Positions 18,601 to 26,890 of a stretch of DNA of 64,000 nt are shown piece by piece (position 1 is the stretch's first letter; every line of letters starts with the position of its first letter). The stretch lies in the NCBI RefSeq assembly GCF_018474005.1, contig NZ_JAHCSH010000003.1, positions 186,001 to 250,000 of the forward strand, read 5' to 3'. This DNA is from Curvibacter sp. CHRR-16 (GTDB taxonomy: Bacteria > Pseudomonadota > Gammaproteobacteria > Burkholderiales > Burkholderiaceae_C). The position numbers and the translations under genes were made by a program. The notes beneath the pieces were generated by a model that searched no databases, had not been told where the DNA came from, and saw nothing but the letters and a program-made list of their open reading frames with translations.

Positions 18601-19527
18601 CATATCGGCCATAGAAGCACTGTGCGACACATGCACCGCCATGGGCACGATGTTCATGGCCATGCAGGGAACACCCAATGCGGGTGTCCCCAACCGATTC
18701 ATAACGGGCAGGCCAAAAGTCAAATGGTGCTGTCCCGATTGCCTGGCCAACCACAGGCCTATGGCCGCCAACAACCAACTGCCCCAGTCTTGTCCGCAAC
18801 GTTGGGCTGCCGATTGCAGATGCGCAATCGCCCCGCTATCGAGCAAGGCTTCTTGGCGCAACACCGCATCGGAAAACTCAGCCAACTCCGCTACTGTGGC
18901 CAAAGCAGGTGCCTGCTGCAAATGCTGCTGCCAAAACGCTTTGTCGCGGGCATAGCGTCCATTGGTTTTGTAGTTTTGTTCGGCTTGCACCAGTGGCTCA
19001 ATGCGCCAATCGGGCAATGGCGGCAGAGCCTGCCCTTGCACACGGGCGCTGTAGCGCTGCGCTATGGTCTGGCAAACCAAGGCATAGCCATAGCCGTCGA
19101 GCACGATGTGGTGCACCTGCAAGAACCAGAGATAGCTTTGCTCGGCTACCTGCAGCAAGGCCGTGCGAAACAAGGGGTCGCGCGTTAAATCACACACCTG
19201 TGACAAAGACTGCTGCATCCACGCAAATGCCGCTTGGCTAGGGTCTGCAAACGCCCGCATGTCGAACACTTCGAGCTGCGCTGCAATGGTCTGAGGGAGT
19301 TGCCACAACCCTTCTTCATCCATGCAAAAGCGCACGTGCAGGCCATGGGCGTTGTGCAGCACTTCCTGCACGGTATCGATTAGTGCGGCCAGATTCAACT
19401 CGCCCTGCAGTTCTATGGCTTCCCCGGTCCAATAACTCGGACTTTGCGGCACCATTTGCTGGGCCATCCAAATTCCATACTGTGCCGATGTGGTGTGCAT
19501 GCGTTGGTTTGATGCGTTGTGCGTCAT
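15637..19527 (-). CDS. EntF-like non-ribosomal peptide synthetase (C-A-PCP-TE)
   Basis: A product of 1296 residues. Condensation domain at about 10-440 (HHIVLDG at 139-145); adenylation domain at about 450-945 (LLYTSGSTGKPKG near 597-608, YRTGD, GRLDDEIKISG, NGKIDRK); carrier domain with GGKSL (Ser993); thioesterase at about 1055-1296 (GWSLGG, Ser1125, His near 1274). Ten specificity positions read against GrsA-Phe are D644, A645, E648, D687, I715, G717, S741, V749, I750, K939: DAEDIGSVIK. That differs from the serine code of EntF (DVWHFSLVDK) and resembles lysine-type codes. ATG 19527 has AGGAA 8 bases upstream; a GTG at 19542 is the alternative. Confidence 0.93.
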   Translation of the reverse strand: MTHNASNQRMHTTSAQYGIWMAQQMVPQSPSYWTGEAIELQGELNLAALIDTVQEVLHNAHGLHVRFCMDEEGLWQLPQTIAAQLEVFDMRAFADPSQAAFAWMQQSLSQVCDLTRDPLFRTALLQVAEQSYLWFLQVHHIVLDGYGYALVCQTIAQRYSARVQGQALPPLPDWRIEPLVQAEQNYKTNGRYARDKAFWQQHLQQAPALATVAELAEFSDAVLRQEALLDSGAIAHLQSAAQRCGQDWGSWLLAAIGLWLARQSGQHHLTFGLPVMNRLGTPALGVPCMAMNIVPMAVHVSHSASMADMSHQMAQRMREIRPHLYYRYGWIRGDLGLLEVGKHLFNQAVNIMPFDRHAPFAGLQTRLHAISAGPVKDLNISVSVLNQQWRVLLEANPNAYAAERLQALLDDLLTFLHRLATHPQTEALAPLLDDLPALAMVQGADLATAPRPVLARMHAMVERQPERIALEQGDQHWTYQQLWQAVQARAQQLHQAGVVAGDRVVLLLPNGAEAIVALLACVWVGACYVPLDPQGPATRLQVVLEDSQAACTITQRRWSDKLHGHSVLYLDDPVSHPMGQMGEGYATPDAQHPAYLLYTSGSTGKPKGVLVGHGALNHFVASAGGLYRIDAADRVLQFAPLHFDASVEEVFLSLCHGATLVLREDKALDSTAAFIDFVQRQRLTVLDLPTAYWHELAFALEPQQVQALSSVRLTIIGGEAALAERVLRWRALLPAQVLVNSYGPTEASVIATTAVVGGPQAVWSGEGPLPIGLPRPGVVAVVVDEQLHPVAQGQAGELLLCGDALAIGYWQQEGLTQQRFIQGVGTHAMRAYRTGDRVVYRDGQLHFLGRLDDEIKISGVRITPAEVENALLTHAAVREAAVTALPSPGASTKLAAFVVVQQPVSVAQLRSALALLLPMAAIPDLWHFPTELPRNVNGKIDRKRLCEEVQMAHATPPVQANAVEQQILQVWHEVLGTAPADVQAHFFDMGGKSLQAIQVSVRLSRLLQREVPVSALFHYPTVQALAKSLAAPVAHKPQAQWEMQAFSPVLTLQTGSSPGLFCIHPAEGLSWCYGALTRYLPGIAVHGVQAFGELPLHDFAAWVDVYVARIRALQANGPYRLLGWSLGGALAHAMAARLQQLGETVELVAMMDSYPAASFSQWRAPELMDALITLLSVNGEVDAPDAAAVYTRLLQPGSPFAVLGRSGVQAMGERALQAMQLFRQSATPLYHGDVLLFRAKQAAQHAPQAASWQPYVAGEVAVVHLDCNHFGMSDPQPMALIGKTLAARLGCVEEWV

Positions 19528-19538
19528 CACTCTCTTCC

Positions 19539-20516
19539 TCACGGTGCAAATGCAAATGGCACCACCTGGCGGACGCCATACATCAGCATGTCGTGGTGGT
19601 CATGCGCTGGTAAAACCACCACAGACACCGCCACACCGGGCTTACTCTGCGCAGTCAACTGTTGGGCAAATCCCTGCACCCGTTCAACCATGGCACGCTC
19701 TTGCAGGTGGGCCAAACGCTCGGGTGGCAAGTTGGCGCTGGGGAATTGCTCTTCCTGTCCCACGGTCAGCATCACACGCAGCGCTGGCGAGTACTGGCGC
19801 AGGCTTGCGAGGCCTTGTTGCCAATTGCGCATCACCTCTCCTTGCCCAAACCACAGCGAAGGACTGGCCGCCCAATAGCGCTGGAAATGCTGCGGTGCCG
19901 TGACCAAGGTGTTCACAGCAAACAAGCCCCCGTAGGAAAAACCAAACAAGGTGTGCCGTGTGGCATCCATGGGGAAATATTGCGCCAGGTAGGGGCGCAG
20001 CTCTTCGGTCAGAAAGCGCAAAAAGGCTGCCGAACCACCATGCTGCTTAGACAACAAATCCCCCGTTGGCCCTTGGGTAGGTGGGGTGTAGTCCTGTGCA
20101 CGGGCATCGTTGTCAAACGGCTTATCACTGGCATAGCCCACCGCCACGATCAAGCCCGGCAACATGGGATCTGCTTTTTGTCGCCCCGGTGGCGTATCGG
20201 CCACGCTGGCTGAGCGCGGACGCACATACTCCATGATGGGGAAGGATGCTTGCCCATCCAACATCCACAGCACAGGGTAACCTTGCTCTGGTGCGGGTTT
20301 GCTGGGCAAGCCCAGCCAAATGCGGTATCGCTGCCCCGTGTAGCGCGACTCCATGTCAAAACTGGCCGTCTGCGACAGTTGCACGGGCTTCCAGTCTGCT
20401 GGCAAACTTTTACCCGCCATTGCCACCTGTCCTTGCGCTGCTGTCGCCATAGACATGGTGGCCCAAAACAAACCATGCAGCCAGCCTCGCCAGCCCAATG
20501 CCCAGTGCTTGCTCAT
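19539..20516 (-). CDS. Periplasmic siderophore esterase, IroE/BesA-like alpha/beta hydrolase
   Basis: A product of 325 residues from MSKHWALGWRGW with an N-terminal signal peptide ending near ATAAQGQ. Esterase_D-type hydrolase: nucleophile in GFSYGG, His in PAHDHHDML, acidic residue between. Relatives (Fes, IroE, bacillibactin esterase) open ester linkages of catecholate trilactones. The signal sequence argues for periplasmic action, as for IroE. ATGA overlap with entB and a GAGGAGG ribosome binding site fix the start. Its presence is unexpected if the product has only amide bonds. Confidence 0.87.
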   Translation of the reverse strand: MSKHWALGWRGWLHGLFWATMSMATAAQGQVAMAGKSLPADWKPVQLSQTASFDMESRYTGQRYRIWLGLPSKPAPEQGYPVLWMLDGQASFPIMEYVRPRSASVADTPPGRQKADPMLPGLIVAVGYASDKPFDNDARAQDYTPPTQGPTGDLLSKQHGGSAAFLRFLTEELRPYLAQYFPMDATRHTLFGFSYGGLFAVNTLVTAPQHFQRYWAASPSLWFGQGEVMRNWQQGLASLRQYSPALRVMLTVGQEEQFPSANLPPERLAHLQERAMVERVQGFAQQLTAQSKPGVAVSVVVLPAHDHHDMLMYGVRQVVPFAFAP

Positions 20517-21403
20517 ACCACCTCCTCGGCTTGTTTCTGTACCGTGGCATGCCCTTGCAGCAACGCCCACCACGCTTGCAGTGTGGGATCCTGTGCCAAC
20601 TGCATGAAGCTCAACTCACACCCTGCTGCACGCCATGTCTCAAGCAGCGCCATGATGCGAATCGAGTCCAGCCCCCAATCGAGCAAACTGTCTTGTAGGC
20701 TTATCTCTTGCGCTGGTATTTGCAATTGCTGTGCAATGGTGCGGCGCAAGTCTTCAACACTCTGCGGCAACGCTGTGCGCAAGGCTTTCAAAGCATCCTG
20801 CGTGAGCAGGCTTACCCCACAGCGTTGGCTCACATACCGGGCTGCCATGGCGTGTTCTTGTTCAGAAAAGTCCGCCAACGCATCGACCACAAAGAAGGGC
20901 TGCACATCGGCCATAAAAGCTTCGGCGGCGGTCAGCATGCAACCGATGTGCGCATACACACCGCAAATAACTAGCTGATCGCGCCCCCATTGGCGCATTG
21001 TTTCGCGCAAGTCCGAGCGCTGGAAAGCGCTGTAGCGCCACTTGTCCAGCACCACATCACCGGGCTGTGGCTGTAGCAACGCTGCAATGTCTTTGCGCTG
21101 CGGATGGGCCGTCAGCCCCGGCCCCCACATGTCGTTGAGCAAAGCGCGATCGGCTTGGCTTTGCTCGGGCAATTGCGCGGTGTACACCACCGGCACTTGC
21201 TGTGCCCGCGCCCGCGCCAGCAGTTCACTGGTATTTGCGAGCAAGGTTGGTATGGGAGCAGCTAAGCGGTCATAAAAGTCCAAAAAATAGTCTTGCATGT
21301 CGTGTACCAACACGACAGCGCGCTGCGCCTCTAACGTCCATTGCACGCGGTTCTCGGGTGCTTGGGTGGGCATGGGATAGCTGGCAATTTTGGGGATGGT
21401 CAT
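20513..21403 (-). CDS. entB: Isochorismatase with aryl carrier domain
   Basis: A product of 296 residues. The N-terminal isochorismatase domain (about 25-205) has VHDMQDYF with the catalytic Asp, LDKWRYSAF with the Lys and GVYAHIGCM with the Cys. The C-terminal aryl carrier domain (about 215-290) has LLDWGLDSIRIM with Ser247 as the phosphopantetheine site. It hydrolyses isochorismate and then carries DHB loaded by EntE to the NRPS. Located between entE and the esterase gene. Confidence 0.95.
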   Translation of the reverse strand: MTIPKIASYPMPTQAPENRVQWTLEAQRAVVLVHDMQDYFLDFYDRLAAPIPTLLANTSELLARARAQQVPVVYTAQLPEQSQADRALLNDMWGPGLTAHPQRKDIAALLQPQPGDVVLDKWRYSAFQRSDLRETMRQWGRDQLVICGVYAHIGCMLTAAEAFMADVQPFFVVDALADFSEQEHAMAARYVSQRCGVSLLTQDALKALRTALPQSVEDLRRTIAQQLQIPAQEISLQDSLLDWGLDSIRIMALLETWRAAGCELSFMQLAQDPTLQAWWALLQGHATVQKQAEEVV

Positions 21404-21427
21404 ACGGTTTCCAAACTGGGATGGTGG

Positions 21428-23050
21428 CTATTGGGACAGTGCTTGCAGTCGCTCACTGATGGCTTGTCTGAGTTGTTTTTTGCTGACTTTTCCCACTGGG
21501 GTTTTGGGCAACTGGGCAATGAATTCAATGCGGTCTGGAATCTTGTAAGCGGCTAAACCCTGCTCGCGCAAAAAACGTGTCAGTTCAATAGCACGCAAGG
21601 TGTCGTCGCGCCGCACGACAAAGGCACAGCTTTTCTCGCCCAAATGCACATCGGGCATAGCAACGATGGCGCAGTCGAGTACCGCACCATGCTGTCGCAG
21701 CTGGTGCTCCACCTCTTCAGCCGAGACTTTCTCGCCGCCCCGGTTGATTTGGTCTTTGGCCCGCCCTTCAACGCACACATTGCCATCCGGTCGGCGTTTC
21801 ACGATGTCACCAGTGCGGTAAAAGCCGTCGTGCGTGAATGCTTGGGCGTTGTGCTCTGCTGCCTTGTAGTAAGCGCGTATGGTGTAAGGCCCTCGGGTCT
21901 GCAAATGCCCTGCTTGACCATCTGATAGCGGCCTGTCCTCATCGTCCACGATGCGCACTTCATCATCGGGTGAAATCGGACTGCCTTGGGTGTTCAGAAT
22001 CACTTCCAGAGGATCATCTAAACGTGTGTAGCACACCAAACCCTCGGCCATACCAAAGACTTGCTGCAACACCGTATGGGGCAGTGCGTGTACCACCCGT
22101 TCTGCCATGGCGTAGCCAAACGCTGCGCCCCCCACTTGCAGCACCCGCCAATCGGGCAAGTCCATTGCTTGGCGTTCCATCGCATCGAGCCACACCGGCA
22201 CCAATGGCGGCACCAATGCGGTCATGGTGACCTTTTCGCGCTGCATCCATGGCAACGCCACATCTGGGCTGGGGTTGGGACACATGACCACCGTGCCGCC
22301 TTGGCTGAGTACGCCCAACCAACCGGGCGAGCTCATGGCAAAGTTGTGCGCTGCGGGTATCACGTTCATGTACACGCTATCGGCACTCAAAGCACAGATA
22401 CGGGCACTGGCCAGCACACTGTACAAGTAGTCGTCATGCGTGCGTGGGATGAGTTTGGGCGTCCCGGTGCTGCCCCCCGATAACTGCAAGAATGCCAGCG
22501 CATCGGACTGTGGCGCGGCTGGCAGTGGGGTATCTGGCATAGCCATTTGGTTGAGGTCAATGAACTCCTGCGCATCGCCCAAAACCAATACATGCTGCAA
22601 GCTGCTTACGCTGGCTTGCACGGTTCTGGCTAGCTGTCGGTAGTCGTAGCCAGCAAACACATCGGCAATCACATAGGCCACCGCCTCGGTATGGCGACAA
22701 AAGTGGCCAATTTCAAACTGGCGGTGCGGCGGCAACGCAAACACGGGCAAAGCCCCCAAACGAAACAGTGCAAACACCACGGCCACCAACTCAGCGCAAT
22801 TGGGCAACTGCACCACCACCTTGTCTTGTGCCCGTATGCCCAAGGCATGAAAACCCAGGGCATAGCGCTCTACTTGCGCCTGCAGTTGTGCATACGTCCA
22901 GCGGCAGTGTTCACTGACCAGCGCTGTGCGCTGCGCGTGCTGCTGTACCACGTGGGCCAACATGTCATTGAAGGTTTGCCCTATCCAATAGCCTTTGTCA
23001 CGGTAGCGCTGGGCCTCTGCAGCAGGCCATGGTTTCCAGTCTTCAAACAT
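21428..23050 (-). CDS. entE: 2,3-dihydroxybenzoate-AMP ligase
   Basis: A product of 540 residues from [22 protein letters not shown], a typical EntE/DhbE opening. Adenylation motifs: [38 protein letters not shown] and [16 protein letters not shown]; the C-terminal Lys lies in [10 protein letters not shown]. It activates DHB as the adenylate and loads EntB. The start overlaps the entC stop and has GGGAGG upstream. Confidence 0.95.
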   Translation of the reverse strand: MFEDWKPWPAAEAQRYRDKGYWIGQTFNDMLAHVVQQHAQRTALVSEHCRWTYAQLQAQVERYALGFHALGIRAQDKVVVQLPNCAELVAVVFALFRLGALPVFALPPHRQFEIGHFCRHTEAVAYVIADVFAGYDYRQLARTVQASVSSLQHVLVLGDAQEFIDLNQMAMPDTPLPAAPQSDALAFLQLSGGSTGTPKLIPRTHDDYLYSVLASARICALSADSVYMNVIPAAHNFAMSSPGWLGVLSQGGTVVMCPNPSPDVALPWMQREKVTMTALVPPLVPVWLDAMERQAMDLPDWRVLQVGGAAFGYAMAERVVHALPHTVLQQVFGMAEGLVCYTRLDDPLEVILNTQGSPISPDDEVRIVDDEDRPLSDGQAGHLQTRGPYTIRAYYKAAEHNAQAFTHDGFYRTGDIVKRRPDGNVCVEGRAKDQINRGGEKVSAEEVEHQLRQHGAVLDCAIVAMPDVHLGEKSCAFVVRRDDTLRAIELTRFLREQGLAAYKIPDRIEFIAQLPKTPVGKVSKKQLRQAISERLQALSQ

Positions 23051-24233
23051 AGCTGTCCTCCCCGGCAGGCAAGCCCAACGCATGCAACATGGTGCGAAAT
23101 TTGGCTCCGGTTTCTGCGGCTTCACTATCCGGGTCGGAATCGCCCACAATGCCGGCCCCTGCGTACAAGCGCACCTGCTTGTCCTTGATCTCAGCACAAC
23201 GCAATGTCAGCGCCCATTCGCCGTTACCAAACTCATCACACCAGCCCACCATGCCGGTGAAATACGCGCGGTTGAAAGGCTCCAACTCCCTGATCAACTC
23301 CCGCGCTTTGACGGTGGGATGCCCGCATATGGCTGGCGTGGGGTGCAGTGCGCCCGCCACTTCTAGACAATGTGTATCGGGACTGTCCAATTCGCCCCGT
23401 ATGTCACTGGATAAATGCCACATGGTGGCGGTACTGATCACACTGGGGATTTGTGGCGCATGCAGCGTTTTGCAATACCGTTGCATAGCCTGTGCTACAG
23501 CGTCGGCCACTACTTGGTGCTCGTGCAAGTCTTTGGCTGACTGCTGCAATGCGGCGCTGCGTTGCGCATCCTCTTGGGCATTGCCGCTGCGCGCAGCCGA
23601 GCCTGCCAATGGGTTGGATCGCACCTGCAATCCATCCTTGTGCACCAATAGCTCTGGCGTGGCCCCTACCAGCACGCCGCCTTCGTGGTAGAGCTTGACC
23701 GCAAAGGTATAGCCATGCTGATTTTTACTGGCCAAATGGCTCAGCACAGCGGGTACATCGATGCTGTGCTGGGTTTGGATTTCCAGCGTGCGTGACAGCA
23801 CCACTTTGCTCAAAGCGCCACTTTGTATGCGCGCCACAGCCTTGGCCACTGCAGCTGCATAGTCTTGGCGGCTTGGAACGGCAACCAACTCGTACTGGTT
23901 GATGGCCCGCTTGCTCGGCGCTGTCACCGTGCCCAAACCACCAGCCAGCACCACTTGATGCGGAATACTCAACTGCATGGGTTGGCGCAAATCGAACGGG
24001 ATGCAGCCCACCGCTATGGGGTAAGGATGCCCTTTGCTACGCGCTTCTTGCAAGGCCGCCTGTACTTGGATGGCCATGGTTTTCAGATCGGGGGCCCAGG
24101 GTATGTTGGCGTAGTGCCCCTGCGCCAACAGCGTGCGCTGGGGCGTTGCAAAGAAAAATGGTTCATCGCCACTGTAAGCGGCCAATAGTTTCTTAGCCTG
24201 AGCGGTGATCATGCCCTTGAAGATGTCGTTCAT
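23043..24233 (-). CDS. entC: Isochorismate synthase
   Basis: A product of 396 residues of the chorismate-utilising enzyme family. Conserved C-terminal motifs are [30 protein letters not shown] and [15 protein letters not shown] (Mg-binding Glu). It converts chorismate to isochorismate, the first committed step to DHB. GGAG lies 7 bases before the ATG. It follows the exporter gene by 33 bases. Confidence 0.95.
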   Translation of the reverse strand: MNDIFKGMITAQAKKLLAAYSGDEPFFFATPQRTLLAQGHYANIPWAPDLKTMAIQVQAALQEARSKGHPYPIAVGCIPFDLRQPMQLSIPHQVVLAGGLGTVTAPSKRAINQYELVAVPSRQDYAAAVAKAVARIQSGALSKVVLSRTLEIQTQHSIDVPAVLSHLASKNQHGYTFAVKLYHEGGVLVGATPELLVHKDGLQVRSNPLAGSAARSGNAQEDAQRSAALQQSAKDLHEHQVVADAVAQAMQRYCKTLHAPQIPSVISTATMWHLSSDIRGELDSPDTHCLEVAGALHPTPAICGHPTVKARELIRELEPFNRAYFTGMVGWCDEFGNGEWALTLRCAEIKDKQVRLYAGAGIVGDSDPDSEAAETGAKFRTMLHALGLPAGEDSYV

Positions 24234-24266
24234 GCTATGGCTCCGTTGATATGAAAAAAATGTGAT

Positions 24267-25502
24267 CTATGCCTTGGTGCTGCTTGGCAGCGGTATGCGC
24301 CCTGCCATCCATGCCGTGCTCAGCGTCACGGCGATGGCCACCCACCCTGCTGTGCTGTAACCCTGCAAACCCACGCCCGCTTGCATGTGGACTAGCTGGG
24401 CCCCGACGTAAGCAGCCACGCCACACGCCAACTGCTGCACGGCGGCATTCAGGGCCATGAAAGCCCCACGGTCAGGGGGAGCCACAGCCGACACCGCTAT
24501 CGCCATGGCGGGTACCGCACGGCTGGGTGCAAAGCTAAAAAACAGGGTGCTCACCGCCAGCACCACCCACCATGCGCTGGCTGGCAAATGGGTTTGCAGC
24601 ACGATGGGCACCATCGACACCAATGCCACTGTGCGATAGAGGTGCACCTTGTTCCATCGATCTGCCATGCGCCCTGCCAGTTGGGCTGTTGCAAACGCCA
24701 TGGCACCGCCCAGCACGTACACCAGCGCGAGCTGCTCAGTGGGCCATTGCAGATTGCTCGTCAAATACAAGGGCATGTAGGGGATGACCACAAACGTGGC
24801 AAATGCCCCCAAACCCATGAAAGCCAGCACGCGTCGATATGCGCCGTTGCGCAGCAAATGCACTAGCACGGCGTAGCCCGCTGCCCCTGCGCGCTGCTTG
24901 TCCACCCGCACCATGGGCATTGCTACCTGCAGCAACACAATGCTCAGGACACTCAATCCCGCCGTGAACGCGAATGCGTGTCGCCAATCGCCATAGTTGA
25001 TCAGCACCAGTACCAGCGGCACGCCCAGCACTGTGGCCGCAGAGGTTCCAGATAGCAGCACCCCTACAGCCCTTCCTCGCTGTTGTGGTGCAAACAAATC
25101 GCCCACCAAGGTTTGCAGCAGGGCCCCCACCAGCGCCGCACAGGCTCCTGCCGCGATGCGCCCAACCAGCAAAACAGCGTAGCTGTTGGCGCTGGCGCAC
25201 ACCAGTTGGGCCAGCGCCAACACTGCCAGCAGCGCCAACAGCAAACGCTTGCGTTCAAAACGGTGAACGTAGGTCGTGGCGACAACCCCACTGACTGCGG
25301 CAGCCACGCCGTACGCGGCCAACAACACCCCGTACTGGCGTGTCTGCAGCCCCCAAGCACCCATGAGCAAAGGTGCCAAGGGCAGCATGAGCATGAAGTC
25401 CAACAGGTGTGCAAACTGCACAAACCCCAACAAGCCCATCAAGCGTTTAGGGGGCGGCACCCCCGCCAATGGCGGGGCATTCAACGACGATTCACTGCGC
25501 AT
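24267..25502 (-). CDS. MFS exporter, catecholate-siderophore efflux (CsbX/EntS-like role)
   Basis: A product of 411 residues with about twelve membrane segments and the MFS motif A region between segments 2 and 3 (THRFERKRLLLALLAVLAL-type loop), with GRIAAGACAAL in segment 4. First gene of the biosynthesis operon. Azotobacter vinelandii csbX, an MFS catecholate exporter gene, also heads an entCEBA-type operon, so the same role is inferred. ATG 25502 has GGAG 5 bases upstream; GTG 25508 is an alternative. Confidence 0.87.
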   Translation of the reverse strand: MRSESSLNAPPLAGVPPPKRLMGLLGFVQFAHLLDFMLMLPLAPLLMGAWGLQTRQYGVLLAAYGVAAAVSGVVATTYVHRFERKRLLLALLAVLALAQLVCASANSYAVLLVGRIAAGACAALVGALLQTLVGDLFAPQQRGRAVGVLLSGTSAATVLGVPLVLVLINYGDWRHAFAFTAGLSVLSIVLLQVAMPMVRVDKQRAGAAGYAVLVHLLRNGAYRRVLAFMGLGAFATFVVIPYMPLYLTSNLQWPTEQLALVYVLGGAMAFATAQLAGRMADRWNKVHLYRTVALVSMVPIVLQTHLPASAWWVVLAVSTLFFSFAPSRAVPAMAIAVSAVAPPDRGAFMALNAAVQQLACGVAAYVGAQLVHMQAGVGLQGYSTAGWVAIAVTLSTAWMAGRIPLPSSTKA

Positions 25503-25529
25503 ACGCACTCCAGCAGCGGCTTAGCCACC

Positions 25530-25556
25530 AATTGCAAACGATTCTTGTTTGCAATT
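25530..25556. promoter_or_regulatory. Perfect 10-bp palindrome, Fur operator candidate
   Basis: AATTGCAAAC-gattctt-GTTTGCAATT is a perfect inverted repeat with a 7-base spacer, 28 bases upstream of the exporter start at 25502. The core GCAAACGATTCTTGTTTGC agrees with about half of the E. coli Fur consensus and with the AAAT-N-ATTT layout of betaproteobacterial Fur sites. It is placed to repress the whole biosynthesis operon. Confidence 0.65.
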
Positions 25557-25611
25557 AAGCGCGATGGCGCCACTTTTTTTGTTTGCTGGAACGAAAACTT
25601 TTTTTGCCGCT

Positions 25612-26454
25612 TTAGCCTTTGGCGGCTGCGCGCAGGGCCAAGGCCTTGGGGTCGCCTTTCTTGGCGTGGTAGCGCAGCGCGTGGCGCAACAGCCAGCGGC
25701 GTTCGGGGTTGGAATCGGCCAGCCAACGCTCGCACAGGGCAAACAGCAGCTCAGGGTGGTCTTTTGCGATATCGCCTAAGTGGTTGGCCACACTGCGGCG
25801 CACGTACAAGGAGGGGTCGTCTTTGAGTGCTTCGAGTAGCGGCAAGGTGGGCGATGGATCGCGCACCAAAGCCTGCAGGCGCATGCCCCAGGGCAAACGC
25901 GGGCGTGAACCTTCACTGCACAAGCGGCGCACATGCGGGCTGGGGTCGTGGATCCACAGCGCCAACTGGGCCAAGGTGCGCTGGGGCTCTTGCTGCAAAA
26001 AGGGGCGAATAGAGAACTCTGCCGTGAAGCGCTGCGTCAGTTCGTACTGGGCCTGCATGGCGGTGACAAACGGGTCTTGCCCGCCGTTGTAGGCGGCATC
26101 CAAGCCATAGCGCGCCACCCACAAGGTATGCGGCAAGTAAAAAAACACCGCCAAGCCCAAATCTTCGGTCTCTGTGTGGATGGGCGTGAGCGAGCGCTGC
26201 AACACCGCCCACGCCTGCCCAAAATGCGGCGGCAAGTGCTGCCACAAATCCTGCGCCAGCTTGTGCCCCCGCTCCATGATGCCCAAGGGCTCCAGCCCCG
26301 CCAGCGCCTGCGCGCGGAAATGCCCGGCATCGAACGCGGGATACGCCTGCACCACGTTGTGCGCCAAGCAGTCCACGGCCTCCTCGCCCAGCACGTGCTT
26401 GAGCGGTGTGCCTTTTTGGATGGAATGCGGCGCACTGGGCAAACGCAAAGACAT
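25612..26454 (-). CDS. DNA alkylation repair protein, AlkC-like HEAT-repeat
   Basis: A product of about 280 residues. The N-terminal part (PLKHVLGEEAVDCLAHNVVQAYPAFD) resembles the opening of AlkC glycosylases, and the rest is built of helical HEAT-like repeats (WIHDPSPHVRRLCSEGSRPRLPWG; DDPSLYVRRSVANHLGDIAKDHP). AlkC/AlkD proteins excise 3-methyladenine-type lesions. The last repeats are clear; catalytic residues cannot be assigned from sequence alone. It is downstream of the CoA-binding gene on the same strand. Confidence 0.78.
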   Translation of the reverse strand: MSLRLPSAPHSIQKGTPLKHVLGEEAVDCLAHNVVQAYPAFDAGHFRAQALAGLEPLGIMERGHKLAQDLWQHLPPHFGQAWAVLQRSLTPIHTETEDLGLAVFFYLPHTLWVARYGLDAAYNGGQDPFVTAMQAQYELTQRFTAEFSIRPFLQQEPQRTLAQLALWIHDPSPHVRRLCSEGSRPRLPWGMRLQALVRDPSPTLPLLEALKDDPSLYVRRSVANHLGDIAKDHPELLFALCERWLADSNPERRWLLRHALRYHAKKGDPKALALRAAAKG

Positions 26455-26470
26455 GGAGGCGCACATAAGG

Positions 26471-26890
26471 TCACAGCCCCAGCATGCGGTGTTCCACCAT
26501 CGTGCAAAGGTTGTGCACCACCGTCAGCCCCGCCGCTTGGGCCTTGGCCTGCGCAGCGGCATGCTGCACACCGATTTGCAGCCACAGCGTGCGCGCACCT
26601 ATGGCGATGGCCTCGTCCACCACGGGTGGTACCAGCTCGTTGCTCAGGAACACGTCCACCATGTCGATGCGCCCAGCGCCCAGCGCCTGCGCCGCTGCAG
26701 CGAGCGAGGGGTACACCACCTCGCCCAAAACCTCTTTGGCTGCTGGGTGTATGGGCACGATGCGGTAGCCCTGCTGCTGCAGGTAGCGCGCCACGCGGTG
26801 GCTGTCTCGCTCAGGTTTGGGCGACAAACCTACCACCGCGATGGTGCGGGTGCTGGCGAAGATGGCGGCAAAGTCAGTGGTGGTGGTCAT
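26471..26890 (-). CDS. CoA-binding domain protein, YccU-like
   Basis: A product of 139 residues from MTTTTDFAAIFASTRTIAVVGLSPKPERDSHRVA. It has the Rossmann-type CoA_binding_2 fold: AVVGLS loop, YRIVPIHPAA, DMVDVFLSNELVPPVVDEAI, and a C-terminal LCTMVEHRML. Function of the family is unclear. The gene start overlaps the CDF gene stop; ATG 26902 is an alternative start, neither with a clear ribosome binding site. Confidence 0.87.
   Translation of the reverse strand: MTTTTDFAAIFASTRTIAVVGLSPKPERDSHRVARYLQQQGYRIVPIHPAAKEVLGEVVYPSLAAAAQALGAGRIDMVDVFLSNELVPPVVDEAIAIGARTLWLQIGVQHAAAQAKAQAAGLTVVHNLCTMVEHRMLGL

Noticed and set aside
18154..19188. Plus-strand frame of 344 codons
   Set aside because: Antisense to the NRPS condensation domain, no family features.
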